Positions 1 through 11,441 of a stretch of 64,000 nucleotides of DNA are shown piece after piece. How positions within the stretch are numbered: position 1 is the stretch's first letter; the number at the start of each line of letters is the position of its first letter. The position numbers and the translations under genes were made by a program. This DNA is from Taiwanofungus camphoratus (Eukaryota > Basidiomycota > Agaricomycetes > Polyporales > Taiwanofungaceae): positions 1,488,001-1,552,000 of the forward strand of contig CP021224.1 of assembly GCA_003999685.1 (NCBI GenBank), written 5' to 3'. Below the pieces are notes generated by a model. It saw only the letters and a list, made by a program, of their open reading frames with translations, searched no databases and was not told the origin of the DNA.

Positions 1-602
1 TATTGTGAAGGCATAGCCGAAATGTATTCTTATTGTGTGGTGATGGTGGACGGAGAGCAGGACACAACAGAGACCCTCATCCACTGCAAATTGCATACCA
101 AGGGCAAGCCTCGAGTCATAGATGCCAAGCAAGGTGTCACCCAGAAGAAACCGGAAACCCCCAGAAAATCTCCCAGTGGAGAATGCTATGGTGTCACCCG
201 GTATACAATGTTTCTAGATTATTTGCCTAAAGAGCTTCCTCCTGGAATCATGCTTCAGGATGTGCTACCTCACAGAAGAACACATTCCAGACTTGTAATG
301 AAAACCTATGGGTGGCCTGTGAGATTTGCAAAGTCCGTTTTGGAGACTGTCAAAGTGTTTCGAGATGTCATCATAGGTGCAGATTTTACATGGTCTGCGA
401 GTGTATGAAATGACTGAGATGTCAATGTATTATCAATACAGGACATCACAATTTGGTATAAAAGGGTGTACTTCATTGCGATATCAGTGTAGGGAATATT
501 TTGATAACTGGTAGAAGCAAGTGTGGTCGCTGAGGCATCTTGATTGACTACAAGATTGCCATCCGGGAAGGACATATGCCACTTGCTGATGATGCTGTCA
601 CA
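1..602 (+). pseudogene. FunK1-type kinase fragment, left copy
   Basis: Middle part of a fungal-type (FunK1) protein kinase, cut by the window edge. The first exon (1-376) aligns with the complete kinase at 58,688-61,417, sharing the block THSRLVMKTYGWP and the start CEG-A---SYC-VMVD. A GT-AG intron at 377-441 sits where the complete gene has one. The second exon (442-602) carries the catalytic loop HCDIS-GNILI and the IDYKIA metal-binding segment, then a GTAAGT donor at 603. Two in-frame stops (TAA at 459, TGA at 531) are sense codons CAA and CGA in the mirrored copy near 48,600-48,790, so this copy is dead. No exon matching the kinase C-terminus is visible after 603. It is the outermost part of the left arm of the large inverted repeat. 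Confidence 0.85.
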
Positions 603-2338
603 GTAAGTCTACTTCATGTTTATTATGGTAGTTGATCCTGATGTTCATTTTGCCTAGAGAACACACATTGGGAAAAACCTCCTGGCCTGATTAGCATTAA
701 GTAGAGCCTATTGTACTCTATTGGTTCACTACTGCACTATATGCTGGCTACTACAAGACTACTTTGGGCCTCACAATGCTAATCCCCCTATGAGGCTGCT
801 ATTTTGCACTGAGCTTGAGTATACACAACTATTTCAATGTACCTACTAGTCTATTATATATAAAATGTGGTTCAGTGTGGAAAATAAGGACCTTTGGATA
901 TTATGCATCCAAAATATTGCTGTTCAAACTAGAATAGGGTCATACATGCCTGTCAGTCTGTAAAGGGATTGAGGCAGAATAAAGGGCTCTTATCATTACT
1001 ACTTAATCAATTTTGTGGTGCAATGGGACTGAAGTTTGGGTACAAATGGCAGCTCCACTTTATGATCTGGATATCAATAATACTTGCGAGATGAACACTG
1101 TTGCAAATGCAGCGCAATACCTTATAGAGCCCATGTATTCAGTCATAACCTGTAAACACAGTAAACCACTTGATACAGATAAGGTGTGCTGGACATGACT
1201 GATTAGGAAATGTCTTGGACATGCTTCCGAGGGAACAAGAAGACATGTCGAACTTGACCAACATGATAACTGGGTGTTTTGCAGAATAGTATTAGCTATG
1301 ATTACATAGGAGTTACAATCAGAAACATACCTGCAACACCTACAGAGCTGGCACCACCCTTATTGACATGCACAGTGTCAAAGTGCCCAGAGACATCATG
1401 CTTCTGCTTATCCTTGCGTTGAGAGACTCATAGTGAGTTGGTGACAAGAGATGGAAACTGGGAGATGGTCAAAGCCGAGCCATATCAACTTTGATTGGAT
1501 CTGAAACCATTATTAGCCAATGAGGAGCAATAGAGGCACATGGCTCACTTATGTAAGTGGCTAGCACAGCAGCATTATACCAAGCATGTCTCTTTTCTGT
1601 CTTACCCTTGCTTGCATCTCCTCTTACATTCTGCCCATCATTCTCTTTTATTTCTTTTGAGTGCCGATAGCATCCAGTACATGGGAAGACACTAACCATG
1701 CTGACACACTGACCATCTGTGGGGTTGCATCATATAAGGTATGCATAATTGACTTGAATATGCATGTAGCCAGCTCACTGTGTGTACAATTTCTGTGGTG
1801 AGATCAAGAAGAGTCAACACTCGGCATGCTAGAAGGAAATCAATTGACTGCTGTAAGACTGCTACATTTAACCCATGTAACCTCCTGGTGCGTCACCACT
1901 GATTGACAGTGTTCCACCTATCCACAGCTTTTACAGTAGTCTGTCCAAACTCTGACATGGTTTGAATATCTAGGTTCTCTGTCTCAGATTGATAAGTTCA
2001 CATCAATTTATCTCTGGATCACACAAATTGAACAATTTTTGATGGCAGGATGTCGTTGACATTATGCACTGTCTCATCAAGAAGGTTGGATATGTATAGC
2101 AACAACAGGGCAAGAGCATAAGTTGTTGGGCTAAAGCACACAGGATGACTACAAGGTACGTGAGCTATGGTATGCAAACAGACTACAAGGCTAACAAACT
2201 TACCCTCAGTATGCACTCAATACTAGTAAGCAAGGCTGAGGGTACAGTCACTGAACAGCTGATTCATGTGGTCGACAACAGCAAGGAACAGGAGCAATGA
2301 GCCAGCATAACAGAAAATAACCAAAAAGGTACAGACAG
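437..2338. repeat. Outer inverted repeat, left arm (partner 46,891-48,792)
   Basis: This stretch pairs with the reverse complement of 46,891-48,792 with positions summing to 49,229. Translated blocks at 1,013-1,198, 1,469-1,699 and 2,019-2,216 are identical in the partner; a few transitions occur near 440-560. From 603 to 2,338 I recognise no gene, transposon or RNA. Only short open frames occur, none with a known motif. The region ends exactly at an A-family LTR in both arms. Confidence 0.85.
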
Positions 2339-3361
2339 TGATAGGTGCCAGGCCCTTCTAGACTCTGTAGAGCGCCCTCACTCGATCCTAGGACCTTAGT
2401 CATGGCTTCAATGCCACTTGACGTGTCTGATACAGCCCGAAAAGCCACTGTGGGACTCTCTGATAGCTTCGAATCACACCACAGCCACTTCACCAATTCC
2501 GGTCTGATGTTCCAGTGCACAATTCTCTCTACACACAACACACCACACACAGTTTCCACTCACTCGCACGTGACCAGTCATGCCATCCCAATATCGCTCA
2601 ATCAGCTTCGATGCACCACTTGATGTGCTCGATGACACTATGGCCACAGGTGTTGTCTTAGTCTATATACGTTCCGTTATCTCAGCCTTCCTAGTGACAT
2701 CAGTACAGTAGCCACTCCCTTTATGAGCTACTCTGTAGTTCATAGTACACAAGTAGTTAGGATGCCACTCGTACTACACCACTCCCAATGCGCCTTACAT
2801 AAAGTAGTATAAACGTGAGGTACGACGTCTCAGACCAACAGAGAAGTTTTCCCATCCTGCAGAGCTCAAGAAGAGCACCTTTAATTCAGTCTCCTACTGC
2901 GTTCTACTACATCTTCCTGTCTTCAATTACATTCGAAGAGTTGTGTTCAGTCTCCGCCTTCTACAGTATCTTAAAGGGTTGCATCTCATCCATCTTCGAT
3001 ATCCGTCAAAGGGTTGCGTTCAGTCTCACGTCCACCTTCGAGTCACATCGAAGGGTTGCGCTAGCAAAGCGCCTCTAACCCAAGTCCACCTTCTACAGTA
3101 AATTGAAGGGCTGTGTATCAGCTAAGTCCTCACATTTAGCCTCCCCTTAGTATGGTACAGCATAGTAACACATAGAAGCTACATCGAGCAGTCACGACAC
3201 ACGTCATAGGTCATTGAAAACCTTTATAGACATCTCTCGACCCATTTGAGATCAAGAACTCTTTGCTGCTGACTCTCCCCTGCACACTAACTAGTACTAT
3301 AGCTTTCCAGCTTCTCTATAGGTTGTACCCAGCAGGGGTTGGAGTGTTATAGTGCATATCA
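2339..3361 (+). mobile_element. Gypsy-A 5' LTR of copy A1
   Basis: About 1.02 kb, starts TGATAGGTGCC and ends GTGCATATCA, the TG...CA ends of an LTR. The same sequence occurs complete or in part at 4,032-5,011, 40,937-41,166, 44,643-45,672, 45,673-45,824, 45,825-46,853, 55,841-56,377 and 56,378-57,081. It is followed directly by gag-type coding sequence. Its 3' half holds short hairpin-forming units (see findings). Confidence 0.88.
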
Positions 3362-3365
3362 TTTC

Positions 3366-3382
3366 TGGAGCCCACCGTGAGG
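3366..3382 (+). promoter_or_regulatory. Candidate tRNA-type primer-binding site of Gypsy-A
   Basis: Starting four bases after the LTR, TGGAGCCCACC begins with the TGG expected for pairing to a tRNA CCA end. The same 11-base core follows the related LTR in the A3 copy near 40,925. I could not name the tRNA. Unlike Gypsy-B and Gypsy-C, I see no matching self-primer within this LTR. Confidence 0.5.
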
Positions 3383-4031
3383 GGATTTCAGGCAAGGAAT
3401 CTGCTGCTATCAGATTTGCCAAAAACATCTCCAGTATTCACCCGCTCGCAAGTGCATGAGGCTGTCAGTCATAGTGCAAGCGAAAACCTCAACAACAGTT
3501 CTAACACTGTTTTCACAACTCCCAACACCTTTGACCACGAGGAAGAAGACCTCATAGATCATGAGTTACAATTTTCTTCGACCTCAGACGAATGTACTTC
3601 ATCTCTCGAACTTCTAGGGCTATCTACGCCAGAAGTCAACCTCTCATTCCCTGACCCCTACGAACAGTCTGGTTCATCGCCTGAGCCAGAGGACCCAGTA
3701 GAATTAACATTGCATACCGCTATCCCCACTACCACAAATCTACCCTCGTCCCAGCAGACCGTTACTCCACAAGTTCTTCCCAGTTCTTCGAACCACCCCG
3801 CACCAGTCACCGTTAATCCCCCTACTCAAGTTACAATGAATCAGAATGCAGCAGCTACGTCATTCATGCCCCCTCGAGGCCACTCGACAGCCCCCACCTT
3901 CGACCCAACAGAAGTCCAATCACTTCGACACTACTTCCAGAACATCAAAGTCTTATTTACTCAGTGTAGAATTACCGACAACACAGAAAAGAAGTCATGG
4001 GCCATTCGTTACCCCTCGATCGATGTCACGG

Positions 4032-5011
4032 TGATGCGCACTATAACACTCCAACCCCAACTGGGCACGACCTAGAGAAGCTGGAAGGCTATAGAACTAG
4101 TTAGTGTGGAGGGGAGAGTCAGCAGCAAAGGGTTCCCGATCTCAAATGGGTCGAGAGACGTCTACGAAGGTCTTCGATGACCCTCTACGTGTGTCGTGAC
4201 TGCTCGACGTAGCTTCGATGCGCTACTATGCTGTACTATACTAGGGAGAGGCTTAAACGTGAGAACTTAGCTGATACGCAGCCCTTTGAAATACTGTAGA
4301 AGGCAGACTTGGGTTAGAGAGAGATGCTAGCGCAACCCTTCGATGTGGCTCGAAGGCGGACATAAGACTGAACGCAACTTCTTCGATGGATGTCGAAGAC
4401 GGACAAGACGCAACCCTTCAAGATACTGTAGAAGGCGGATAGTAGATGCAACTCTTCAAACGTAATTGAAGACGGAAGGACGCAGTAGGACGCAGTAGGT
4501 GACTAAATCGAAGGTGCTCTTCTTGAGCTCTGCAGAATAGAGGAAAACTTCTCTGTTGTTCCGAGACACCATACCTTGCGTTTATACTACTGTACTATAA
4601 TGTAAGGTGCATCGGGAGTGGCATAGTACGAGTGGCATCCTAACTACTTGCGTACTACGAACTATGGAGTGGCATAAAATATACTAAGACAAGACCTGGG
4701 GCCATAGCGTTATCGAGTACATCGAGTGGCACATTGTAGCAGATCGAGCGATATCGGAGTGGCGAGACCGGTCACGTGCGAGGACATTGAGTGGCAACTG
4801 TGTGTGGTGTATTGTGCGTAGAGGGACCGGTACACCGGAACATCGGACTGGAACTGACGGAGTGGTGGTGGCGTGATTCGAGGCTATCAGAGAGTCCCAC
4901 GGTGGCTTTTCGGGCTGTATCGGATGCGTCGAGTGGCGTCGAAGCCATGACTAAGGTCCTAGGGTCGAGTGAGGGCACTTCACAGGGCCTAGAAGTGCCT
5001 GGTGCCTATCA
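4032..5011 (-). mobile_element. Solo Gypsy-A LTR inside A1 gag
   Basis: A 980-base A-family LTR in reverse orientation, TGATGCGCAC...GTGCCTATCA, flanked by the short duplication ACGG (4,028-4,031 and 5,012-5,015). The homologous gag at about 40,260 has no insertion here, so the empty site is visible in the same window. A solo LTR arises from recombination between the two LTRs of an inserted element. Confidence 0.88.
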
Positions 5012-5293
5012 ACGGACCTATGGGAAACCCTCAAATCCTTTTCCGATCAAACCAAGATGTACACACAGTGGAAAGCCAACATCCTGGCACTCTACCCAGG
5101 TACTGACGACACTAGGAAATGGTCCCTCACAGATATGGACCAACTGATTGGGGAGCACATGTGTATTGGAATCCACAACGCCGCAGATCTCGGAAGCTAC
5201 TACTGTGACTTTGTATCTATCACGAAGCACCTAATTGCGCAACAATGACTCTCCAACATCAAACAAAGTCGAGCATTTCTACAAGGGTTCCAG

Positions 5294-5770
5294 TGATACA
5301 AATTGGTATCTCAGATCCTAAACATTGCCTCACGCGTGAGGGCCTGACCACGATAGAAGGTGGCGAGGTCTTATGGTCGATATAGACCGAGTGTCGTGAA
5401 GTCCGTAGACTCGAGCGAGTATCACTCAGATATGAGCGAGAGGATACAAGACACGAATATAGTGGTAACAAGATCAGACTTAAGGTCCGACCTAAGCTAA
5501 AGTACATGCTATATATACAAGTACCTGGTATGCGCACGGATCAAGAACTACTCTAGGGCAGGAGGTCCGTAATGTGGTATGACTGTAGATAAATAGAAAG
5601 TGGTACGATCTGGGCGTATTAGCAATACGTATGAGTGATGAGGAATGTGGTAAGCGGCCCGGATATGAGTCAGAGTCCTATGCGTAAGCGGGGCCGATCT
5701 GGGGCCCGTACAGTAATAGTCCATATGTAAGCAATGGCCGTGGTAATGATAAGAAATAGAAATTGTTTCA
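5294..5770 (-). repeat. Gypsy-B 3' LTR
   Basis: 477 bases, TG...CA ends. Next to it, inside the element at about 5,771-5,786, is the polypurine tract (minus-strand AAGTAAGGGGGTAA). Same sequence as 12,921-13,397 apart from seven transitions. Confidence 0.93.
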
Positions 5771-5969
5771 TTACCCCCTTACTTAAGGTCGATCTCCGAA
5801 CGACCCTACTTGATTTTCTGTTAAATAAAAAAAATGTTCATCAGCCGTGCGGGTGTTTCACCGCGTACCATGAGGGTGTTTCACCTCGAACCTTGAGAGT
5901 GTTTCATCTCATACCTGGTGAAACTAACAACGACCGGGTAAGGACCCACGACATCGTGTCAGCCTCGTG

Positions 5970-6159
5970 CAATGTAGGCATGTGGGCAGCCGGGTAAGGA
6001 CCCAGCACCACTTGCAACCTACCGCCTCAAGCAAACAGCACCCCTACTGTTCACCATCACCATACAATGTAGGCATGTGGGCGGCCGGGTAAGGACCCAG
6101 CACTGCTTGCAACCTACCGCCTCAAGCAAACAGCACCCCTACTGTTCACCATCACCGTA
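5970..6159. repeat. 95-base tandem duplication at the end of the Gypsy-B third ORF
   Basis: Two copies in direct tandem (from 5,970 and from 6,065), each starting CAATGTAGGCATGTGGGC. They cover the C-terminal codons of the third ORF and the start of the 3' untranslated part. Upstream, 5,840-5,930 holds three repeats of a GTGTTTCACC/ATC motif. Confidence 0.85.
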
Positions 6160-7548
6160 ATCCTCAAACCCGTAGTCATCCCACTCGTCGTCGTTCATGT
6201 AGGAGTTTGAGGGTGGGTCGTAAGTCCCGCGGCGGTAAGCAGGTGGTGGAGAAACGACAGGGGGGATGTGATAACTGGACGGGGGAGGTGGGATGACTGG
6301 GGGAGGGGTAAATCGGCCGTCGGGGCCATGAGTGAAGGGGCCAGTACTTGCCCTGGGTTCTACAAGGTGTTGGTTGGGCGGTATACCCGGTCCGGACAAA
6401 TGGTTGAGTGATGGCCCGGGTGCGCGTGGGTGAGGGTAAGGCGTGTCGATTCGGGATGGGCCGGCTGCTGCATTAGTACGAGGGGCGGACATCCCATTAA
6501 CTCTAGGGTGGGGTGGGGTAGGGGGGAGGGGTTGCTCTCTTCGGGACATAAGAACGCGTGGAGGATTGGTGGCTGACATGACTGGGATGGGTGCCTGTGT
6601 GGGGCGGTGGATCGAGTCGACTATCTCGCGACGATGACCCTCTCCCGGGGCGGGTAGTATGGGTGGAGCTGATGCGTGGCGTGCTACTGTGCACTCTCGG
6701 GATAGATGCCCCGGGGCTGTGCAATGACACCTGGCGCAAGTGTAGTTGGGACAGTCATGTACCCAGTGCATCATGCTGCCGCAAGCGTGACAGCGCCCTC
6801 GAGGTCTCCAATTGGGCCCAGGGCGCATGTAGTTCGGGAGGGAGTCGATCCTGCTAGGTACGGCTCCAATGGACTCTTGTCCGGCCTGGGTGTCGATGAA
6901 GGTTTGTAAGGGGTTTTCGGGTTCGGGTGGAGGGGTAGGTCCGCGTGTGACAATGTCGGGTTGGGATCGTCGTACAAACCTAGAATGATCGGTTCGTCGG
7001 TGTGGGGCGATCATGTCCTGTAGATGACGGGCCATGGACATATCGTCCATCCTCCGTAGGGTGCGGACTACCTTGAAGTCCAACTGCCGGACTTTGTCCT
7101 TCCATATTGCAAGCTGTTCAGTTGCGTCATCTACCGCTCCTAAATATTGTAGCCTGGCGTCAATATACTCTCCGAACGCCTCTTGTTCATCCTGGTTGTT
7201 TCGTGTATTCGGCAGAGAACCAAGCAACCGTGCGATGTCCCTCGAGTGTCGAGTCAGGATGTCGAGAAGGATTGGGTCCACGTCGTAGATGCAACGTGGG
7301 TAGTAGATGATGTCGGCTTGTCGGGGTAGGGCGCCTTCTCCTGGTATGGGGTTGCGAAAATGGGCGGCGGTTTGAAATCCAAAGAGTGGGCCATGACCGG
7401 AGGATGCCGAGGACGCTGATGACGAGGGTTGTGCTGCCGTGGGAGAGGAGGCCGTCTGGGGTGTGCGGGTAGCACGTCGAGTGGCAAGGAAGGCGCGAGC
7501 TCGGCCACGAGCGGCGGCTTGGGCAGAGGTGTTAGACTGGCAAGGCAT
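6139..7548 (-). CDS. Third ORF of Gypsy-B, double zinc-knuckle protein (469 aa)
   Basis: An open frame directly downstream of pol, where an env gene would sit in some retroelements, but it is not envelope-like: no signal peptide or membrane segment is visible. It begins with a basic, Ala/Ser-rich stretch, has a helical acidic middle (roughly residues 75-190), then two zinc knuckles in tandem near residues 255-290 (CX2CX4HX4C and CX2CX6HX4C), a Pro-rich C-terminal half and an acidic tail ending YGDGEQ. Gypsy-C carries a shorter homologue with the same pair of knuckles in the same place. Zinc knuckles bind nucleic acid in Gag proteins; the role here is unknown. Confidence 0.8.
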   Translation of the reverse strand: MPCQSNTSAQAAARGRARAFLATRRATRTPQTASSPTAAQPSSSASSASSGHGPLFGFQTAAHFRNPIPGEGALPRQADIIYYPRCIYDVDPILLDILTRHSRDIARLLGSLPNTRNNQDEQEAFGEYIDARLQYLGAVDDATEQLAIWKDKVRQLDFKVVRTLRRMDDMSMARHLQDMIAPHRRTDHSRFVRRSQPDIVTRGPTPPPEPENPLQTFIDTQAGQESIGAVPSRIDSLPNYMRPGPNWRPRGRCHACGSMMHWVHDCPNYTCARCHCTAPGHLSRECTVARHASAPPILPAPGEGHRREIVDSIHRPTQAPIPVMSATNPPRVLMSRREQPLPPTPPHPRVNGMSAPRTNAAAGPSRIDTPYPHPRAPGPSLNHLSGPGIPPNQHLVEPRASTGPFTHGPDGRFTPPPVIPPPPSSYHIPPVVSPPPAYRRGTYDPPSNSYMNDDEWDDYGFEDYGDGEQ

Positions 7549-7591
7549 GTTGCGGTTGGGTGGTAGTTCGTTTGAAGGGAGTGAACTGGGT

Positions 7592-10500
7592 TTAGCTCAA
7601 GTTCCTTCTCTCCTTATATGCTCCCAGGAGCTCCTCCGCAGTACCGGCTAAATTTGCTTCCGGTTCCCATGAGTCATCCGCCGAAGAATATCCTTTCCAC
7701 CTGACCCTGTACTCGCAGCGGTTTTTCCGTAAATTCTCCCGATGTCCGATGATGGCTTCGACTTCGTAGTTATCTTCGCCTTCGATAAGTTCCAGGGGTG
7801 GCCTCGTGTAGTTCTGGCCATGGATCTCCATTTCCGTGTATGGGGATAGAAGAGCAGCGTGGAAAACAGGGTGTACTCGCCATGTCTCTGGGAGTTTCAG
7901 TTTGTATGTCACCGGGCCTAGGGCTTCAACGATCTCAAAGGGTCCCTCTCTCTTGGGTGCCAACTTCCTGGAAGGGTATGGCAATTTTAGGTTCCGGGAG
8001 TCAAGCCAAACCTGTTGTCCTTTTTGAAAACCTCTCCCTCGTGGTTTGATCCGTTTTGCCAGTATCGCCTGGGCTAGCTCCATTGCCGCGTGTGCTTGTT
8101 CTCTTATCTTCTGGAGGTTCTTCAGGCAATAAGCTGCGCCGGGTGTGTCCGATCCTTTGTGTACGACGGGAATTCCCCGCGGTTCGAAGCCCATCATGAC
8201 TTTAAACGGCGATGCCTTTATTGTCGAATGTTCCCTGGAGTTGTGGGCGAATTGTGCCGCGCTAAGTAAGGAAGACCACTTATCCGAGTTGTTGCTCGTG
8301 AAGCATCGAAGGTATACTTCAAGCTCCTGATTGACCAGTTCCGTTTCTCCGTCCGTTTGAGGGTGGAAAGCCGTGCTCATGGCGGATTGCACCCCTGTCA
8401 TGCGGCATAGTTCTTGGAATACCTTTGATGCGAATTGTGGTCCGCGATCACTGATCACCTTGTCTGGGAGTCCAAACCATTTGTAGACCTCGTTGTAAAG
8501 AAGCTCCGCCGTTCCTTGCGCATCAATGGTTTTGTTGCATGGAATGAAAATTACCCCCTTACTTAGGTCGTGGTCCACTACGACCAATATAGCATCGTAG
8601 CCATTGGAAAGGGGTAAATCGGTGATGAAGTCGCAACAGAAGGTGCTAAACAGTGTGGCGTGAGCGGCAGCTCGGATAGGGATGAGGGCGGGACGGTCCG
8701 GGTGAGTGTTAACCTTCATTTGTTGACATGTGCCACAGCCATGAACATACCGGGCGACGAAGTCGGCCATTCCAGGCCACCAATAGTCCCGTCGAATAGA
8801 TGAGAGAGTCTTCTGAATTCCAGGATGACCGGCGTGTGGGAGGTCGTGGTAATTCGAGACTGTTTGTCGTCGGAGGTCCTCGTCGAGGGGAATATATACC
8901 CGTTTATCATAAAGGAGTTCTCCATCTTGAACTGTCCAGTGATCGTTTGAGCCGTTTTGTGCATTACGCAGCCCTTCCATATACACCGAGTCGTTTACAC
9001 CTGCTTTCGCGATTGAAGTCCTTAGGCTCGTATCGATTGCCGCTGCCCATACCTTGTCAGGTAGGACAGTTACTCCCTGATTGTCTAATGAACCGTCGTC
9101 GTGGTCGGGGCGTCGGGAGAGTGCGTCGCTTTGTACCATTTGCGTGCCCGGGACGTGAACTAGCCTATAATCGAATTCGGATAGGCGGAGAGCCCATCGC
9201 GCCTGTCTCCGATTTAGATTTCGTGCCGTCTTCCAGTATGTCAGATTTTTGTGGTCACTGTAAATCGTGACGGGGTGTGGGCTTCCAATGAGCAGGTGAC
9301 TCCATTCATTGAGTCCTCTCATGACGGCCATGAGTTCTCAGTCGTAGACGTCGTAGTTTCGCTCTGCTGGTGTCATGCTTTGGGAGATATAACCGCATGG
9401 ATGCCAATCTCCATTGTCATCCTTTTGTCTTAGGACAGCGCCCGTGGCAAACTTCGATGCATCCGTTTCCAACGCGAACGGTTTCTCCGGGTCAGGCATC
9501 AATAGAACCGGTTGTTCCAGGAAAGCTTTCTTCAGTGTCTTGAATGCCTTCTGCTGTTCATCGTCCCAGTGCCATTTGACGTCTTTTCGCGTAAGCGAGA
9601 TCAGAGGCTGGGCCAGATGCGAGAACCTATGTATGAACCGACGATAAAAGTTTCCAAACCCGATGAACGACCGAACCTCTCTGAGGTTCTTAGGTATCGG
9701 CCAGTCTTTAATGCCGGCTACCTTGACTGGGTCCATGGCGAGTTGTCCGGGTCTAATGATCATGCCTAAGAATTCGACTTCTTGCACGTCGAATTTGCAT
9801 TTTTCCGGTTTGAGATATAGGTCGTTATCTCAAAGTCGCTCGATAACTCGCCGTGTTCGCTTCTTGTGCTCCTCGGGGTCCGTCGAGTAGATAAGGATGT
9901 CGTCCATGTAGATTGCCAACCATCCTTCCTTGAGCATGTCTGCGAAGACCGTGTTCATCATCCGTTGGAACGTCGCCGGTGAGTTGCACATCCCGAAGAA
10001 CATTACCAGGGGTTCGTAGAACGAGGGAGGTCCTTCCCCAGCTGCCGGAACACCGAAAGCCGCCTTCCATTCGTCTCCTTCTCGGATCCGTATATTGTTG
10101 TATCCTTGCCTAAGATCCATCTTGGTGAAGATGGTCGCCTTGTTCAGCCGTTCCAGGAGTTCCGATATTAGGGGGAGTGGATAACGATCCTTGATAGTTC
10201 CTTCGTTGAGTTCTCGATAATCCTGGCAAGGTCGATACCCCCCATCTTTCTTTTCTACAAAGAAGAATGGACTGGCCAATGGTGATTTCGACGGACGAAT
10301 GTACCCTTTTTGGAGGTTTTCTTCCAGGAACTTATCCAGCTCCTCTCATTCCTCTCTGTTGAGCAAATAAGTAGACTGCTTGAATTCCTTGAAATCTTCC
10401 TTTAAGTTGATCTCATGGTTGTGTTCCATGTGCTTAGGGAGTCGGGCTGCCGCTTGTTTGTCGAATACGGGTAGGAGATCGTGAAGGTACTCAGGTACGA

Positions 10501-11340
10501 GTTCCTTGACGGGTTTTTCTTTCTCCTTGGCATGTTCCTTGATTGCTAATTCCGTTGCTGTGGTAAGTCGACCGATGTCATGCCTGACCTGCCAGATGAG
10601 ACCATTTTCGAGGCGACGATAGGCTCCGTCGAGAGGATATTTCTCCTCGGTAAGAGGTGCGTCTCGATGTGCTGGGTACGAGTCCTGTCTATACGTTGTG
10701 ATTCGATCGTCGCCTTCGATAAACGCTATGACCAATTCATCGTCGTCGATCGTTTCCATGGCCTGTTTGAGTGTGATGCCGTTTACCGAGTTTTCTTCCG
10801 AGGTCGAGGGATTTCTACCGTGGGTAGGATCGGGGACATGGTGTCCACAACTTCCCCATCCCCTTCATCCTCAATTTCTTCGACTGAGGGTTGGCGAGCT
10901 TTAATGATTTCTCTAGAGAGAGATTCCGCCGTTAACCTCTTGATCTCCAGTCGTTTAGCTCTGGTCTCCAGTAGGTTTTTCTTCCATTCCCTAGACTCTT
11001 CTAGAGTCATGCGGTGTTTAAGCTCCACTCGTCCCGTCTTCCAGTCGATGTCCGGGTTTTCCAGTTTGAGCCAGGTATGCCCGAAGATAATATCTTCATT
11101 TCCTATGCTGGCTACATAGGCTTTAACGAATCGGGGTTCTCCTCCTATTTTGTAGGAAAGAAGGGCCCTTTTTGTGATGGTAGCTTGCTTGTTAGCCGTC
11201 CTGTCCACATTGAATACGGGCATTGGGCGGGGTAAAGCCTCGGTGCGGATGTTGTGTGCTTTAACAAATCTGGGATGTATGAATATCCCAGAGGCACCAC
11301 TATCAATGAAGGCGCGCGCTTCGACGTCTTTTCGTCCCAC
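7592..11340 (-). mobile_element. Gypsy-B pol region (protease, RT, RNase H, integrase, chromodomain)
   Basis: Protease signature FIDSGASG near 11,300; reverse transcriptase with YMDDIL near 9,905; RNase H segment ETDASKFATGAV near 9,450; integrase HHCC finger ending CGTCQQMK near 8,720 and core SDRGPQFASKVF near 8,430; C-terminal chromodomain YRVRWKGYSSADDSWEPE near 7,690. The chromodomain places it among chromoviruses, whose chromodomains direct integration to particular chromatin. Broken, about four breaks. Confidence 0.93.
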
Positions 11341-11441
11341 AGTAATCGGAATGTGTAGAGCTCTTTCATTCCGGACTACTAGTACAACACGAGACAGTGA
11401 AACTGAAATGGGCAGCGGTTGCGTCGACTCACCCTGCCCCC

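Noticed and set aside
603-2338. Kinase C-terminal exons or another transposon in the outer repeat
   Set aside because: No match to the GTRPF segment or later kinase exons, and no terminal repeats or transposase motifs could be seen.
2339-3361. Coding gene for short proteins such as the frame at 2,815-3,078
   Set aside because: The frame lies wholly in the A LTR and its hairpin repeats and recurs in every LTR copy with changes that ignore codons.
6139-7548. Envelope gene of an errantivirus-like element
   Set aside because: No signal peptide, membrane span or cleavage site; two zinc knuckles and Pro-rich sequence instead.
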